Source of the DNA: Brachypodium distachyon
Lineage: Eukaryota > Streptophyta > Magnoliopsida > Poales > Poaceae
Assembly (NCBI RefSeq): GCF_000005505.3
Contig: NC_016134.3
Span: forward strand, 9,716,624-9,780,623
DNA length: 64,000 bases
Direction: 5' to 3'
The position numbers were made by a program, and so were the translations under genes. Positions 44,192 through 59,755 of this stretch are shown piece after piece (positions within the stretch are counted from its first letter, which is position 1; the number at the start of each line of letters is the position of its first letter). Below the pieces are notes generated by a model that had not been told where the DNA came from, made no database searches, and saw nothing but the letters and a program-made list of their open reading frames with translations.

Positions 44192-46159
44192 CTTTTAAAT
44201 GTTTTTTATTATCTGTCGAGTTCTTTTTTACTCCTTGAAGTCTTGTTTGAACTGTTTCAGCTGTAGCTTCAAGCCTGAAAAATAACCCGATGTACCAAAT
44301 TGACAAGGCTTACTCCCTCCGTCCAACAAAGGATGTCTCAAGTTTGTCAAAATTTGGATGTATCTAGACATGACTTAGTGTATAGATGCATTCAAATTTA
44401 GTCAAAGTTGAGACATCCTTTGTTGGACGGAGGGAGTACATGATATTCTATGGCAAAAAGACCGGTCAAACTACTGACATATATAGTGACTTCCCCATAT
44501 AGAAGAAAGACTAGCTTACTGGTTAGGATCAGTTTTATCTGAATTTTCCGGTGCATTTGGTGTAGACCTATCCCCAGTCGAGTTAATAACTTTAAGGAGT
44601 GTTACATAGTTCAGTACAAACGCATGTGCAAATGATGAGGATTCCATGTCATAACATGGAAGTGATACCAGTTGATGTATAGTTGTATACTGTACCTAGG
44701 TGCACCCCCTGAATTGTCATTTTCTAGTATCTGTGCCTCTTCTGCTTCTGCATACCCCTAGGAGGAACACAAATAAACAAAAATAAGATCACACGAACCT
44801 TTAGATAGTGCATAATCAAGCATTAGAGTTGCATTTTAACCCTGTTAATAAAAATGATATAAACAACTAGAATGAACCATGCCTGAAACATGTGTAATGC
44901 TATCTTTGGTTATGCTTAGAGGATAGTACAGAACCTGTTACATGCTGCTACTAATATGTAGGACCACCAAAAGACCTTATGATCAGATCCCTTTTGTGAT
45001 TGCATATTCGTATTCATGGTAAAACTGCCAATTCTCAGATATCGGAATGTTGTGTACTAGCTAATAGTTTTTGTAAATTTGCAATCATCAGATCAGATGA
45101 GCATTATCAGTCTAGAACTAGCCCCACACCATGTTTACTTGGACCTATTGGTCCCAGTTGTTTCCCTAGATTCCTGGTAGATAAGATCACAAGTGATTGA
45201 TGGAATATGTACCGTGAATTGGAATATACTCCCTCCGTTCCTAAACGTAAGAAGTCATATCTTTGTCCTAAGTCAAACTTCTTAAACTTTGAGCAACTTT
45301 ATAGAAAAATCTATCAACATCTACGACTCTCAATTAGTTTTGCTATCATGATATATATTTTCATAGTATACTTTTTGATATCCTAGATGTTGATTCATTT
45401 TTCTGTAAACTTTGTCAGTGACAAAGCATGACTTCTGATGTACTCCCTCTGTTCCTAAATACTTGTCGTGGTTTTAGTGCAAATTGGCACTAAAACCACG
45501 ACAAGTATTTAGAAACAGAGGGAGTATTTAGGAACAGAGGTAGTATATTATATTTTACGAAGAAAGTATATTTCTAGAAATATAAAAATACACTGGGACA
45601 CTACCTGTTGTGCATCTATTCATATATTGTATCATGAATGAAATTTGTTTTCACAAATATGAAAGTTTCAATATATATGCTGAGACTGCCTGTACTGGTC
45701 TAGTTAATTTATTACCTCTGTATGTGAAGGTTGACCTCTGTTCAAATGCAGCAAGGTGCGGGAGGTGTCAACGTATCCCACGAGCGGAAAAAGCTGGAGG
45801 TAGAAGATGATATCATTCTCCACCTCACGTAACTGGCAAGCCTGATTACCTCCGGTGAAGCAGTGGTACATGAAGCTGCTGTCCTGACAGGTTGTGATGA
45901 GCATGAATGCTTGCCGGAGCGTTTCCTCCAGCTGCTCTACCGGGCTCCTCGTATCTCCGTGTTGCATCAGCTGTGCCTCATGAAGCTGCTGCAGCAGGTC
46001 ACCTATCATCTTGACACGCCGTGCGAGCTTCTGGCAGGTCTCCTTGTTCCTCCTAACGGTCTGCACCGCCTCCACAATCATCTTGATCAGCCCATATGCA
46101 TCCACCCCTGCTAGCTGCGCAACACTGGCCGCCTGACTCACACCATTCCATGTTGCCAT
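44192..46159 (-). CDS. MCAfunc/ARPK-domain protein, 5' part only
   Basis: Exon 1 (46159-45736, 141 codons plus one base) starts MATWNGVSQAASVAQLAGVD and matches the N-terminal MCAfunc/ARPK domain of MID1-complementing proteins and related grass kinases (LQQLHEAQ, ETLRQAFMLITTCQDSSFMY). Three further exons fit by splice sites and phase: 44747-44696 (EAEEAQILENDNSGGAPR), 44567-44520 (STPNAPENSDKTDPNQ) and 44274-44192 (LEATAETVQTRLQGVKKNST). The ARPK group usually continues into a protein kinase, but no kinase motif is visible down to 42341. So the 3' part is lost, unrecognisable, or the product is a short domain-only form. The exon 1 call is firm; the small exons are inference. Confidence 0.6.
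44313..44436. mobile_element. Stowaway MITE
   Basis: CTCCCTCCGTCCAACAAAGG pairs with its inverted copy over more than 25 bp and is flanked by TA. In the MCAfunc gene model it falls in intron 3. Confidence 0.88.
45229..45543. mobile_element. Stowaway MITE hosting a second Stowaway
   Basis: The left end CTCCCTCCGTTCCTAAACGT pairs with the right end, whose reverse complement reads CTACCTCTGTTCCTAAATA after removing the inner element. The outer unit is flanked by TA. It lies in intron 1 of the MCAfunc gene. Confidence 0.8.
45443..45524. mobile_element. Inner nested Stowaway hairpin
   Basis: An 82-bp almost perfect palindrome with arms meeting at gcaaattggc, flanked by TA, inserted in the right arm of the outer Stowaway. 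Confidence 0.88.
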
Positions 46160-47450
46160 ATCCTCTCAGAGAACTGAGCAAGGACACCTCTCTGAACAAA
46201 AACACTAGCAAGGACACATACTTGCTGAAAGACTGAGTTTGACAGTTAATTAACGAGTCCAATGATGTGACAGCCACGTAGAAGTGTTCTGGTTAAAGGC
46301 TTTCAGTAGAAAACAAGACGCGATCTAGAAATTTCCAGGAAGCTACCACTGACTTTCATCTGCATTGCACATATGGCATTGACTGGGATTATGCCTAAAA
46401 TTAAATGTTCCTGTGATGAGAATGGGGCCGGTGGCCACATTTTTACTTATGGCTCCAGCAAGTGGACCCCTCCTTTGAAAGTAGTAGTTGGACTACATGA
46501 AAATAGACCTTGTATCTTTGTAGTTTGTTAGACATGCATTGGCCACCTCCAAAACAAGTCCCCATCAGAAGGGCACATTTCCTCCTGCAAAATTCCGCCA
46601 AACACCTGTGCTGCAGAGAGCTCGCGGTTGCTTCGTCAGAATGGAACACATAGCTACAATAAAGCCCGTAGAATACTCGGCCTCTCAGCGTGTCCATTGC
46701 TGTTGTGGCTTCATGCTCACACCATAAAGAGAGCTCCGTGTGGGTCTATTTCTCAAGGTGATTGTGCCAGAGAAGAAGTCCAATATTTCGGTGGTGGCCG
46801 GAGTGCTTCTTTCAGACAGTGCTACGGTGCTACCAGCCTACCATGATATACATTCGAACTAAAATTGCCTCATTTTTACAAGGCCAAATCGCTAGTGTCA
46901 CCACCAGTTGGAACTAGGAAACCAAAATTCTGTGTGACTATACATTCCTTTGTTCATACTCAGCACTTGTCCATGTTCCAATCCAGAAGCAAAAACTGAG
47001 GGATTCGAAAGTTTCAGGAATCAGATAACCGCACCTGCTGCAGTGCTGCTGCGGTGGCATCCATGCCGGTCGGACGAGCGACGGCGTGCGCTGCCGGGAG
47101 GATACGATGGCACCAGCTCTCCTTTGGGCCGAGGGGAGACGGTGGACGCTGGCGTGGCGGCTCGCCGACGAAACCCCCTCGGCTGTTCAGGCCGCTACCG
47201 ACGAGGAGAGGGCCCGTCGCCGAGGACGGCCATCCATCCGGTCGAGGGTTTGGCCGGTACCGGAGCTTGCCGATGCCGCATACCCGCGCGCCGGGAGGGA
47301 CCATGGAGAGGCGGCGGCGGGGATCGGCCGCCGGTTTGGGGGATTTTGCAGGAAGCAGAGGGCGAGTATAATACGGAGGGGGATTTTAGTCTTAGCATAA
47401 CAGAGTTCGCTTCGCTCCAGTCAAGCCCTGGCTAGCTAGGTGCAAATCCA
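46160..47450. promoter_or_regulatory. Divergent promoter region, possible 5' exon
   Basis: This lies between the MCAfunc gene (-) and F-box copy 5 (+). A GC-rich minus-strand stretch at 47310-47040 ends at a clean donor (gcagcag|gtgcgg) and could be a 5' untranslated first exon of the MCAfunc gene. Its frames match no family I know. Confidence 0.35.
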
Positions 47451-49122
47451 ATGATCCGCCGCCGAAATCCCCTCTCCCTGCCCTCGCCGGCGGCGGCGCT
47501 GGACGACGAGGACCTCCTGCGGGAGATCCTCCTCCGCCTTCCCCCTTCGCCGTCGTCCCTCCCGCGCGCCGCCGCCGTCTGCAAGCGCTGGCGCAGCATC
47601 GTCCTCGACGACGACGAGACCGGCTTCTTCCCCCGCCGCTTCCGCGCCCACCACCACCGGAGACAAGAACCGCCGCCGCTCCTCGGCTTCTTCGTGAGGA
47701 AAGAAAACCGGCTCTCCTTCTTCCCCACGCTGGACCCGCCCGACCGCATCCCCGCCGCCGCCGCAGATCCCAGACCCGTGCAGGCTCATCGGCTTTCGCC
47801 ACGGGCTCGCCTTCTTCTTCAGCTGGTGGGCTCGCCAGGCCATCCTGTGGGACCCGCTCACGGGCCGCCTCCGCCGCGTCTCGTTCCCTTCTTCTCCGCT
47901 TGTGCACCAGGACGGCGCGTGGACACGACTCGTGAACGCCGCGGCGGTGTGCACCGCCGCCTCCGCCGGCAATGTCGGCCATGTGCACGGTGCTCGCCTG
48001 CTTAGCCCGTTCAAACTGGTCGTGGTTGGCCATGACAATGGTTTCGAGCGCGCGTTTGCTTGCGTCTACGAAACGGAGTCCGGTGCGTGGGGAGACGTTG
48101 CGTCGGTGCGGGCTCACGCTATGATTGATCCTTTCAAGAAGAGCGTCTTGGTTGGTAACAAGCTTTGCTGGTTGCTTTCCGGAGGTAATATGCTTGAGTT
48201 CGATCTAGAAAGTCAGGGTCTCGCGGTCATCGAGAAGCCAACCGGGGCTCGTTCTACCGACTTCTGTGAGCACTTCCAAGTCCTGCGGACAGAGGACAAC
48301 GGCATTGGTCTCGCCATTTGTTCGGAACTCAGCATCCAGATATGGGAGAGGAGATCTGACTCTGAAACTGTTGTAAGATGGGTGCTGCAGAAAGATGTTC
48401 AACTGGACAAGGTCCTTCCACCAAGACTGGACGCGTTGAATCGACCTGCTTGGGTACTGGGTTATGATGAAGGCACAAATGTGATTTTTCTGTCTATATG
48501 CAGAGGTGACTTCATGGTCCAACTTAATTCGATGAAGTTTACACATATTTCCAAAATATGTCACGGTGGGTCTGACACCTATTATCTCTACACAAATTTC
48601 TATACTACAGTTAATACCCCACCTCTACGTTGCATGAGTAGCATAGTCGAATTTACTTCTCTTCTTGAGATTAAATCCAATTAATTTTCGTGGCTTTTTT
48701 ACATTTATTTTTGTTCATGAGCTTAATAGTTGCATGGATATTGAAGAATAAATTGTGTTGTTTGTTTCTTTGTTCGACTAGTGATAATCTACTATTCCCT
48801 CCGATCCATATTAATTGTCTCAAATTTGTTCAAATATGGATGTATTTATGTCTAAAAAGTGTCTAGATACATGTAATATTTCGACAACTAATACGGATCG
48901 GAGGGATTAGTTATTGTTTTTCAAATTACTTTGAATTGTGTTAAAGCTATAAGAGAGGTAAAAATTTAGCTATTGTTGCCTGGTACCCCTATGTGCATAA
49001 AAAATGTCATGCCAGCTTATTTGACCTATCCTAATAACTTTTGTTGGTATAAACTTATTTTGCTTGTAGGCGGGGGAATTGGTGGTGGAGATGGTGGAAC
49101 TGATATGTCCAATGACACATGA
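47451..49122 (+). pseudogene. F-box gene, copy 5, frameshifted
   Basis: ATG 47451 (MIRRRNPLSLPSPAAALDDE) leads to a complete F-box (DLLREILLRLPPSPSSLPRA, VCKRWRSIVLDDD). Within a GCC repeat near 47755-47765 the frame slips by one base, and a few residues seen in relatives are missing. The correct frame then runs PCRLIGFRHGLAFFFSWWAR, NVGHVHGARLLSPFKLVVV, LCWLLSGGNMLEFDLESQGL, IQIWERRSDSE and FMVQLNSMKF to about 48609. A donor GTTAAT there and an acceptor before 49070 give a short exon 2 (GGGIGGGDGGTDMSNDT, stop TGA 49120-49122), shorter than in copy 4. This is the best preserved F-box copy. If the single frameshift were a sequencing error it could be functional, as an SCF substrate receptor. 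Confidence 0.75.
48795..48907. mobile_element. Stowaway MITE in F-box copy 5 intron
   Basis: TTCCCTCCGATCCATATTAA pairs with the inverted right end (ctaatacggatcggagggat); TA on each side. Confidence 0.82.
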
Positions 49123-49566
49123 GATCTCCTTATGTGATATGTTAGCTAGCCAGGTGGTGTAAATTTATCTCTGCTATGTGTATATTCTTTGCTTGTTGAA
49201 CTTAACTGCAAATATATATATGCTCCAAATGTTTTTGGAAGTTCATAATTTATTTAGTAACTTAGATCACTATTTTCTTCAGAAGCAGGCCAATATGGAT
49301 TGAAAATGGTGATCGACAAGACAACAAAACAACCTATGTGTCTATTTATGTATTCCCCTCTTCGGTAGGACTAATTAAAAACATCACTAAAGATATGTAT
49401 ATAGGTCTAAATTAGGGACAATACATAATATAATTATTATTTAACATTACAACCGGACCAAATATGTACATTGTATTCTATACTTGAACAGTTCATTTCT
49501 GGAGCTCAAATGTCCCATGTACAGTTGTACACATTAGTATTCCATTTGCCAATATGAGCTGTACAT
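49123..49566. other. Non-coding, duplicated from 42341 onward
   Basis: This diverged copy of 42341-42830 runs up to the hAT-like insertion. No gene. Confidence 0.55.
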
Positions 49567-50424
49567 CCGGATGGCACCCGACGGGTTCGGGTACGGGTAC
49601 AGCTCAACCATACCCGTACCCGACGACCCGACCCTCAACCGTTACCCGTACCCGTGGGCGGGTATGAAATTTTACCATACCCGCTACCCGTCACGGGTAC
49701 GGCTTAGCCGTGGGTATTTCTACCCGATCCGCTGAAATTAAATAGGACAAATACACAGTAAAAAACACCTGTGAGCAAAGTTGCACAAATACACAATTAC
49801 ACAGTACAAACACAAACAAGCTTTCATTCAAAGAAAAAATCAGAACAAAGTTCACATATTTCTCAGAAATTGAACAATGAACAATGAAGAAATTGTCGTG
49901 GCCGCTGTCAAACCCTTCCAAATCGATGTCCATCTCGCTTGGGCGTGGGCGCGTGGGCGTGGCCCGCCGCCGGCGGACAGGAGGAGGAGGAGGCCGAGGC
50001 GTGGGCCGACCTGGCCGGCCGCCAGCGGACGGGAGGAGGACAGAAGCAAGAGGCCAAGGGTGGACGTGGCTGCGTGGGTGTGGCACTGTGGCGGCAGACA
50101 GAGGAGGGAGATGGCCAGATGGGATTAGGGTTATGTCTTTTGGGGGCAAGTTATATATATGTGAGATGTTGGATTGGGCTTTTAGGCAAGATTTAATGGG
50201 CCTCTTGTACTGGCTGGGCCTCTTGTACAGGGCTGACTATTGTAGGTGCGGGTACACGGGTAGACGGGTACGGGTAGGCTAATATCATACCCGTACCCGT
50301 CATACCCGCCGGTATAGAATTTTACCATTTACATATCCGCGGGTATTTTTTCTTACCATGCCCGTATCTTAAACGGGTAAAAACCCGTCGGGTATGCGGG
50401 TATCGGGTACCCATTGCCATCCGG
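49567..50424. mobile_element. hAT-like non-autonomous element rich in CGGGTA
   Basis: The ends are inverted: CCGGATGGCA on the left and TGCCATCCGG on the right. Subterminal regions are dense in cgggtacgggta/tacccgtacccg in both orientations, typical of plant hAT-like elements. Flanks are AGCTGTACAT (49557-49566) and AGCCGTACAT (50425-50434), a duplication of 8-10 bp with one change. The minus-strand interior has a proline-rich frame ending EMDIDLEGFDSGHDNF, perhaps the start of a lost transposase gene. The matching paralog at about 42831-42840 is an empty site (agtagtacat). Confidence 0.8.
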
Positions 50425-50434
50425 AGCCGTACAT

Positions 50435-52015
50435 GACTGCTCATGCTTTGGCATTTGAACCGAACATTTTTTGTTTGCTGCCTCATGCCTATTTGTCTGT
50501 GGAAGAAACAGTTTTCAGGCATCATCTCATTTAGAGTGACCATTTCTTTATTTCATTTGGAGTGTCCATAACAATCTTCGTTTTCTTTCAAGTAGCAGCC
50601 AAGAGTATCAAAGTGGGCGGGCCTAGCTGAAATGTGGGATGTCTGAGGAGATGAGTTTAGACTTTAGAGCTTCGCTGGTGTTGGCATACTTGCCAATCTT
50701 TAGTATCGCCTGATTGGTCTTCGACTTGGCATGTTTATTCATATACAAATCCATGCCACTTATTTCTGGACGGATGGATTTTTTTTTTTATCTCATGGAC
50801 CTGCTGGTTGCTAGTATTATTTTATCATGTGTTGTAATGCACTTGCACTATCTGTATTCGACTATGGCAATGTTAGTCGACATCTATGCTGGTTCGCGGT
50901 GTGCTTTACTGCTTTTCTATCCTGGAAGAAGACTTACAATTGCCATTTGGAGCCTTGGAGGATCATATTATTATGAGCATGTTAATTAAGCCAACAGGCA
51001 ACAACCAATTTCTTTTCTCTGTTTCCTTGTATTATTCAAGCGTGTGATGATGTATTTTGCTGCTTGCTGTATGAGAAATTGAGTAATGAAGAAATAAGAA
51101 ACACCATTTGTTCTCATCATGTATGACATTGTTTACAGGTTGTTGTTTTTCTTGTAATATACATATCCTCGCTGTATCCCTGGTTTATTGTTTCTGGAAA
51201 ATTCCTGAAACCCCTGTCCCTATATCTGTATCCCCGTATTGGTGCTTCTTAGGCTGGAAATTACCGTTGAGGTGGTTTGTCGCCGTCTGTCTGAACTAGC
51301 TCAAAATAACATCTTATGATCCTCTGCATGATGAGCAGTGCAAAACTGAAAACTGGGTTTGACTGGAGAGTTAAATTTTGCTTCGCTTCAGGACTATACG
51401 GCTTAGTTTCTCCATTTATGTTTGTGATTCTGCGATTCCGAGTGTCTGAAGCTCCCTGGTCAATGCAATCAATTGTACTCGGCACTTTTCTGGATGCCAT
51501 GGATCTGTGGTTTGAATCCCCTAGCATGATGGTAGTTTCTTTGTTACGGCAGGTAGACACAGGTCAAGTTGCCGAATTCCAGTTTTCCTGAATTTCCTCC
51601 GGTGTCTGAGTTCACACTACTTGGCCTGAAATTGCAGTACTGGGAATGCGTTGCTTTAGCAAAAGATGGTATCGATTTTGTATCATATAATCCGTGTATT
51701 GTTATAACAGGGTTTTTGATTAAAGTTAAATCTAAAAAAGTGTACATAGCACTCCATAGTACGTTTGTTCAAATACATTTTTTTTCTTAGACTGTAACAG
51801 AACTGCAGTCTAAGAAAGAGTTATGTGATTATATTCAATGTCGAGCATCCAGGAACAAGTGCAACCTTACCACCTCTTTGTTACAGTCGCCGAGCCTGAA
51901 TATTAGATACAGAAAGCTTGTGTTGCTCATGTACGAATACATCTTCAAAGTAGTAACTCATCACGGGGTTAGGATCGATACTATGTCAGTGCACACTCTA
52001 GATTGTAGAACACAC
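50435..52015. other. Intergenic; first part duplicated, last part RecQ 3' UTR
   Basis: 50435-50520 continues the duplication with 42840-42960 (gcatttgaac, ctgcctcat, ctgtggaaga). From 50560 to 51800 I see no gene. The stretch next to 52015 should hold the helicase 3' untranslated region. Confidence 0.45.
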
Positions 52016-55515
<3,500 letters not shown>

Positions 55516-55763
55516 CTCCCCGTCGAGCAGAGCACGCCCGCGGACGCCTACGGCGCTGGCGCGGCGGCGAGTCGGAACCCTAGAAGAAGCTACCGCCGGT
55601 GGGTAGGAGGGGGAAACAAAACGCGGGAAACAGGTGCGGGATGCGCGGCATTTCCCTCTCGGCTCGTCTTATGTTTTTGTCGCAAAAGTTGGGCCGGAGT
55701 GGGCTGCTAGTTGGGCCGGAGTGCGCTGTTAGTTCTGCTGGGATGGGCCGTGATTCGGGGACA

Positions 55764-56208
55764 GTGCACGCTCGAGGCTCGGTTCGTTAACTTAAAAACC
55801 AAAAAGGAGTTTCTTTTCGGATTTAAGCTTAACGATCCTAACGAGCGAGCTCAGCGAGCCCTCGTTAAGCTCGTTAGTGCACTCGTTTTGTACATCACTT
55901 GTGAGTGACTACTGAAACTTATTTTGTTGTTGGAATTATGTTATTATTTTTCTTTTGTTATGTTATTTCTAATCTTTATAGCATTGTTTAACTTTTTATA
56001 TTTTATTTGCTGCCAAAATTTATCCCAAGCAAATCGGTAATGCTAAAAAATTTAGATCAACATGTCATCCATTATCTTAACAAATTTTTAACGAGCGTTC
56101 GTGAGCTCTTAACGAACCGAGCCGAACAATGATTTCAGATCGTTAACGATAACGATCTTAGCGATTCGAGTTCTTAACGAACCGAACGTGCTCGTCAGCC
56201 AGCCCTAA
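55764..56208. mobile_element. Probable hAT-like element with GAACGAGC motifs
   Basis: CTCGGTTCGTTAA near the left end (about 55778-55790) pairs with TTAACGAACCGA near the right end (about 56174-56185). Between them, acgagc/gctcgt and ttaacga motifs recur near both ends around an AT-rich core. No target duplication was fixed. Confidence 0.5.
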
Positions 56209-58378
56209 CTTGGGGTGATGGGGAAACGAAACGGCAGTACGCGGGCGGTCGACTGTTGTTGCCGCCCTGCGTATCACGGCCGTACGATCCGGATGCCCCA
56301 CGGATGGACGGCTGGCCGCGCACCGTCCCCACGCAGCCCACGGACTGCACGGAGCAAAATGTCACGGGCTGTGAATTCATGGATGCATTCGTACGTGCGT
56401 GCGTGCGTGCGTGCTGTATGTCACGTATGCTCTATTGCTCTAGCTGCACGGACGGGACGGGGGGCTCATAAATAAATAGACGACGGAACAGTACCAGCGC
56501 AACGATCTGCGTCGACGTGCCACGTCTCGCGTACCCTACGATTTCATTTTTCCTTTCTTTTTGTTAACACCAGCTGAAATGCCAGTGTATTGCAACGGAA
56601 CAATAAAATATATAAAATGATACATTTAAAAACATGCATCAAAATCTCTCTTTGCTCTTCTTTAGCTATCACCAAATATCCTTTTAAAAAAAGTTTCTTT
56701 CGAAGATTGTGTCTCTATACTCTAGTCTCTCAAAATAGAGTAATACACTTCCTTCTGAAAATTATATAACATCATCCGGTCAAAAAAGTTTTGAGACGAA
56801 ATCACTTAATGTTGTTTAGTTCTCTCCACTGTCTCACTTCACCCATGAAAACAAGGAATTAGAAGAGACAACAAATTTATGTTTTGGCAGCTGAATGTTC
56901 GTTTATGAGTATAGAAATCTGATTGTTTTGTTGAGTATGCCTATTCTGATTTTGCTGGATTTCTGAAGGAGCTTATCAATATTAGTAATTAATAAACTAA
57001 TAGTGCATGTGTAAAAAAAAATTCAATTATTTGCTCGAGTTGTTCTGCGGATCTGGCTTGTGGGCAGTTCAGACGACTTGACGTCGTTGCCTCTAGACTA
57101 TCTGTCTGCTCGTAGTCCTGTCTCTGCGTGGCGTCTGGAGTCCGTCTTATATGGCCAGCAAGTTTTAAATGTGGCAACTCGTCCGCGAATATCCGACCCA
57201 AATGGGTAGGATATGGGTCGACGTTTACGCCCATGGGTATATCCGAGGACTCGCCCGATTAGTTATGGGTAGAGTATGGGTACAGGTTTACCCATGGATA
57301 CACGATGGGTCGTCAAGATAATATTTAATTAAATAAATATTATTTTTATTATATAATATGTGGATTCTTTGAAAAAAAAATTAGCGAAATGTGGACACTT
57401 TGATGAAATAAAGATTAACGGATGAACCCTCGTGTAAAACAATAAATAAAGACCAAGTGTAGCCCATAACTCGATGACCCATCAACTCACTCACTCAGGC
57501 TCACAGAAGAAAGGCATTGAGGCGCCTTCTCCCATCTCCCATTCTACACTCGGGCATCATCTCTCGTTCTCTCTACTATGCCCTAGGCGCCGTCACCATT
57601 CTCTCTCTCTCAGTCTATCTCATCAGTTTCTTCAAACAATTCGCCATCTCCTCGTGTAATTTAGCCCTACGAGGAGACGGCCGTGGCTGGGAAACGGAAG
57701 AGGAGACCAGCCGTGGCTGCGCCTGGGAGTCATAGGGGACAGCCGTGGCTTCGATTCCTTGCCCGATGGCTGCCCGATCGGTTTTCATCTTCCGACTCCC
57801 GTAGTGTTTCGACGGAGCGATCTTTTTCTCGTCAGATTCGGAGTTGTTGCCCGATTCTCGTAATGATCCCGCTGGCGATGGATTTCCTCGCGGAGTTCCA
57901 GCCCAATTCGGTGCAGGTAACAGGCCAGCCGGCTTAGTAGGCCTAATATACATGCAATCGTGGGGGCCCACAAATTTTTTGGAAAGTTTGACAGACGACG
58001 GTGAAGTGAACGGTCCGTATTTTTTAGATAGGTATAGAAAACTAGTTACTCTACCATCTTTGGGAAATTCTTGGATTTTTCCAATGTTCTTTTTCTTCGC
58101 CATCTCTCTCTCTTTGTTTCTTCACGACAAAAAGAGTACACGGGAGTGTATATTTCTCAGTCACCTAAGAAATAGCTATTTCTCGACGGACTATGAAATA
58201 GTTATTTCTCAGTCGACAATCGTAACCATTCTATGAAGATTTTTTAATCCATCGGACCTACATTAATCTCACACGATTCACAATGGTTGAATCAAAAGGT
58301 TGTTATCATCGACTAAGAAATAGTTATTTCTCGGTCGCCTAAGAAATAGCAAAACCGAAAGTATATATAGACTTTTTC

Positions 58379-58719
58379 GTACTCCCGGGTGTAGGTACTC
58401 CCACGTACGTTTCACACAAATTTGGTAGAATATAGCGCAATCGAGAGAATGTAAAATGTAGTATATGGTAGTATGTAGCATGTAGAACAAAGAATATATT
58501 CTACTGTTTAGGTAGAATATGCAGTTTTTTAACATACTCTATTGTATATACAAATATGAAGACATTTGTAAAACATAGTAAAAACTACGTGCCAACTTTT
58601 AATTTTTCGCTCTGAAGTATCTTATAAATAGTATCTGAATTTATTAAAAACGATAAAGTAGAATATATTCTATCACATGGTAGAATATTCAACATGGGAG
58701 TACCTACATCCGGAAGTAC
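58379..58719. mobile_element. MITE with 25-bp inverted ends, AT-rich core
   Basis: 58379-58403 (GTACTCCCGGGTGTAGGTAC then TCCCA) pairs with 58695-58719 with two mismatches. The 290-bp interior is AT-rich and full of gtagtatgtag/gtagaatat-like repeats on both strands. No frame has coding signal. Confidence 0.7.
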
Positions 58720-59755
58720 TTTGTAATTTTCCATATATATGTGTGTGTGTGGGGAAGAACAATGCGGCTTGGCTTGCAAACATGAGACAGCTTAGCAACA
58801 TCGCTGACTCCATGTGTGCGTTTGGTTGATGACCAAACTCAAATCTACCGATATTTTAGTCGTGGCCAAATGTTGGGCTTTTGTTAAAGTTTGTGTAAGG
58901 TTATCGCAGTGACAAAAAATCTAATTCATTTCCGTTGCCAGCTTTGGTTAAAATATCGTCCCAACAAAACTATTACCAATATAATGGCTGGCAAAAAAAT
59001 TCGATGAGGCAAGGTTGGGCAATACCCCTACCTTGACTTGGGCTGAGCTCTACGAAGATATGATAAAGATTATTCAGTTTAAAGGATGTTGGAGTTGAGA
59101 TGAGCACAGTTTGTGCCCAACGAAGGTTTTCATCGGAGACGCTGACTTTTTAGAAATGTACAGTAGCATCTATATCCATGCGAAACAAATGATACACGTC
59201 TTTTTCTAAGATTTGAAATGCTATAAAATTCCTCTGGAAATCCGTAGTTTACCCTAGAGCCTACAGGAGGAGTAGCAGTACTGCTAGTTCTTTTTCGTTT
59301 TGCAAAGTCACTTTGGACCCATCAGCCAACGAGAGAGTTTCTCGTACTTTCTTTTTCCTGATCTGAGTAAACGAATTTCTCCTCGTCGACAACGAGAAGG
59401 CAAAAACAATAAACTAAAACCTCAAGGAGCAACCCGCAAACAATCACGCAGTCCAAGACAGAGCCCGCGGCGGCCAGATCCCACCCCACCGGCCGTCACC
59501 GGATATACCCCTCTCGGCCCTCGAACATCCGATGTATTGTGGACACATCCTCCGAACCCGCCCACCCGGCCTAAACATCGAACTTGAGAGCGATTCGACA
59601 CAAGTGCAAGGGCTGACCCACATAACTGCCCCCAGCAGTTAAAAACTCCCACCACCACCCCGACTCACTTCTTCTTCCCCCACTCCCTCACACGCACACA
59701 CACACACTCTCATCTCTCTCCTCCGCCAGCGCGCGCACCAACCACCTCCCCAGCA

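Larger units (their letters stand above)
55516..59755. other. Intergenic, several small transposon relics
   Basis: No intact gene. Besides the elements listed separately, 57165-57320 has repeated tgggta/tacccat text, like the ends of a hAT-type element. A frame at 57683-57937 (MAGKRKRRPAVAAPGSHRGQ) may belong to it. A (GTGC)n microsatellite lies at 56394-56415. The palindromic motif agaaatag.tatttctc recurs at about 58168, 58195 and 58316. An AC-run and CT-rich leader at 59685-59750 precede the DUF1645 gene. Confidence 0.45.

Noticed and set aside
47392..48117. Minus-strand frame of 241 codons over F-box copy 5.
   Set aside because: Arginine/glycine-rich antisense shadow of a GC-rich coding exon.
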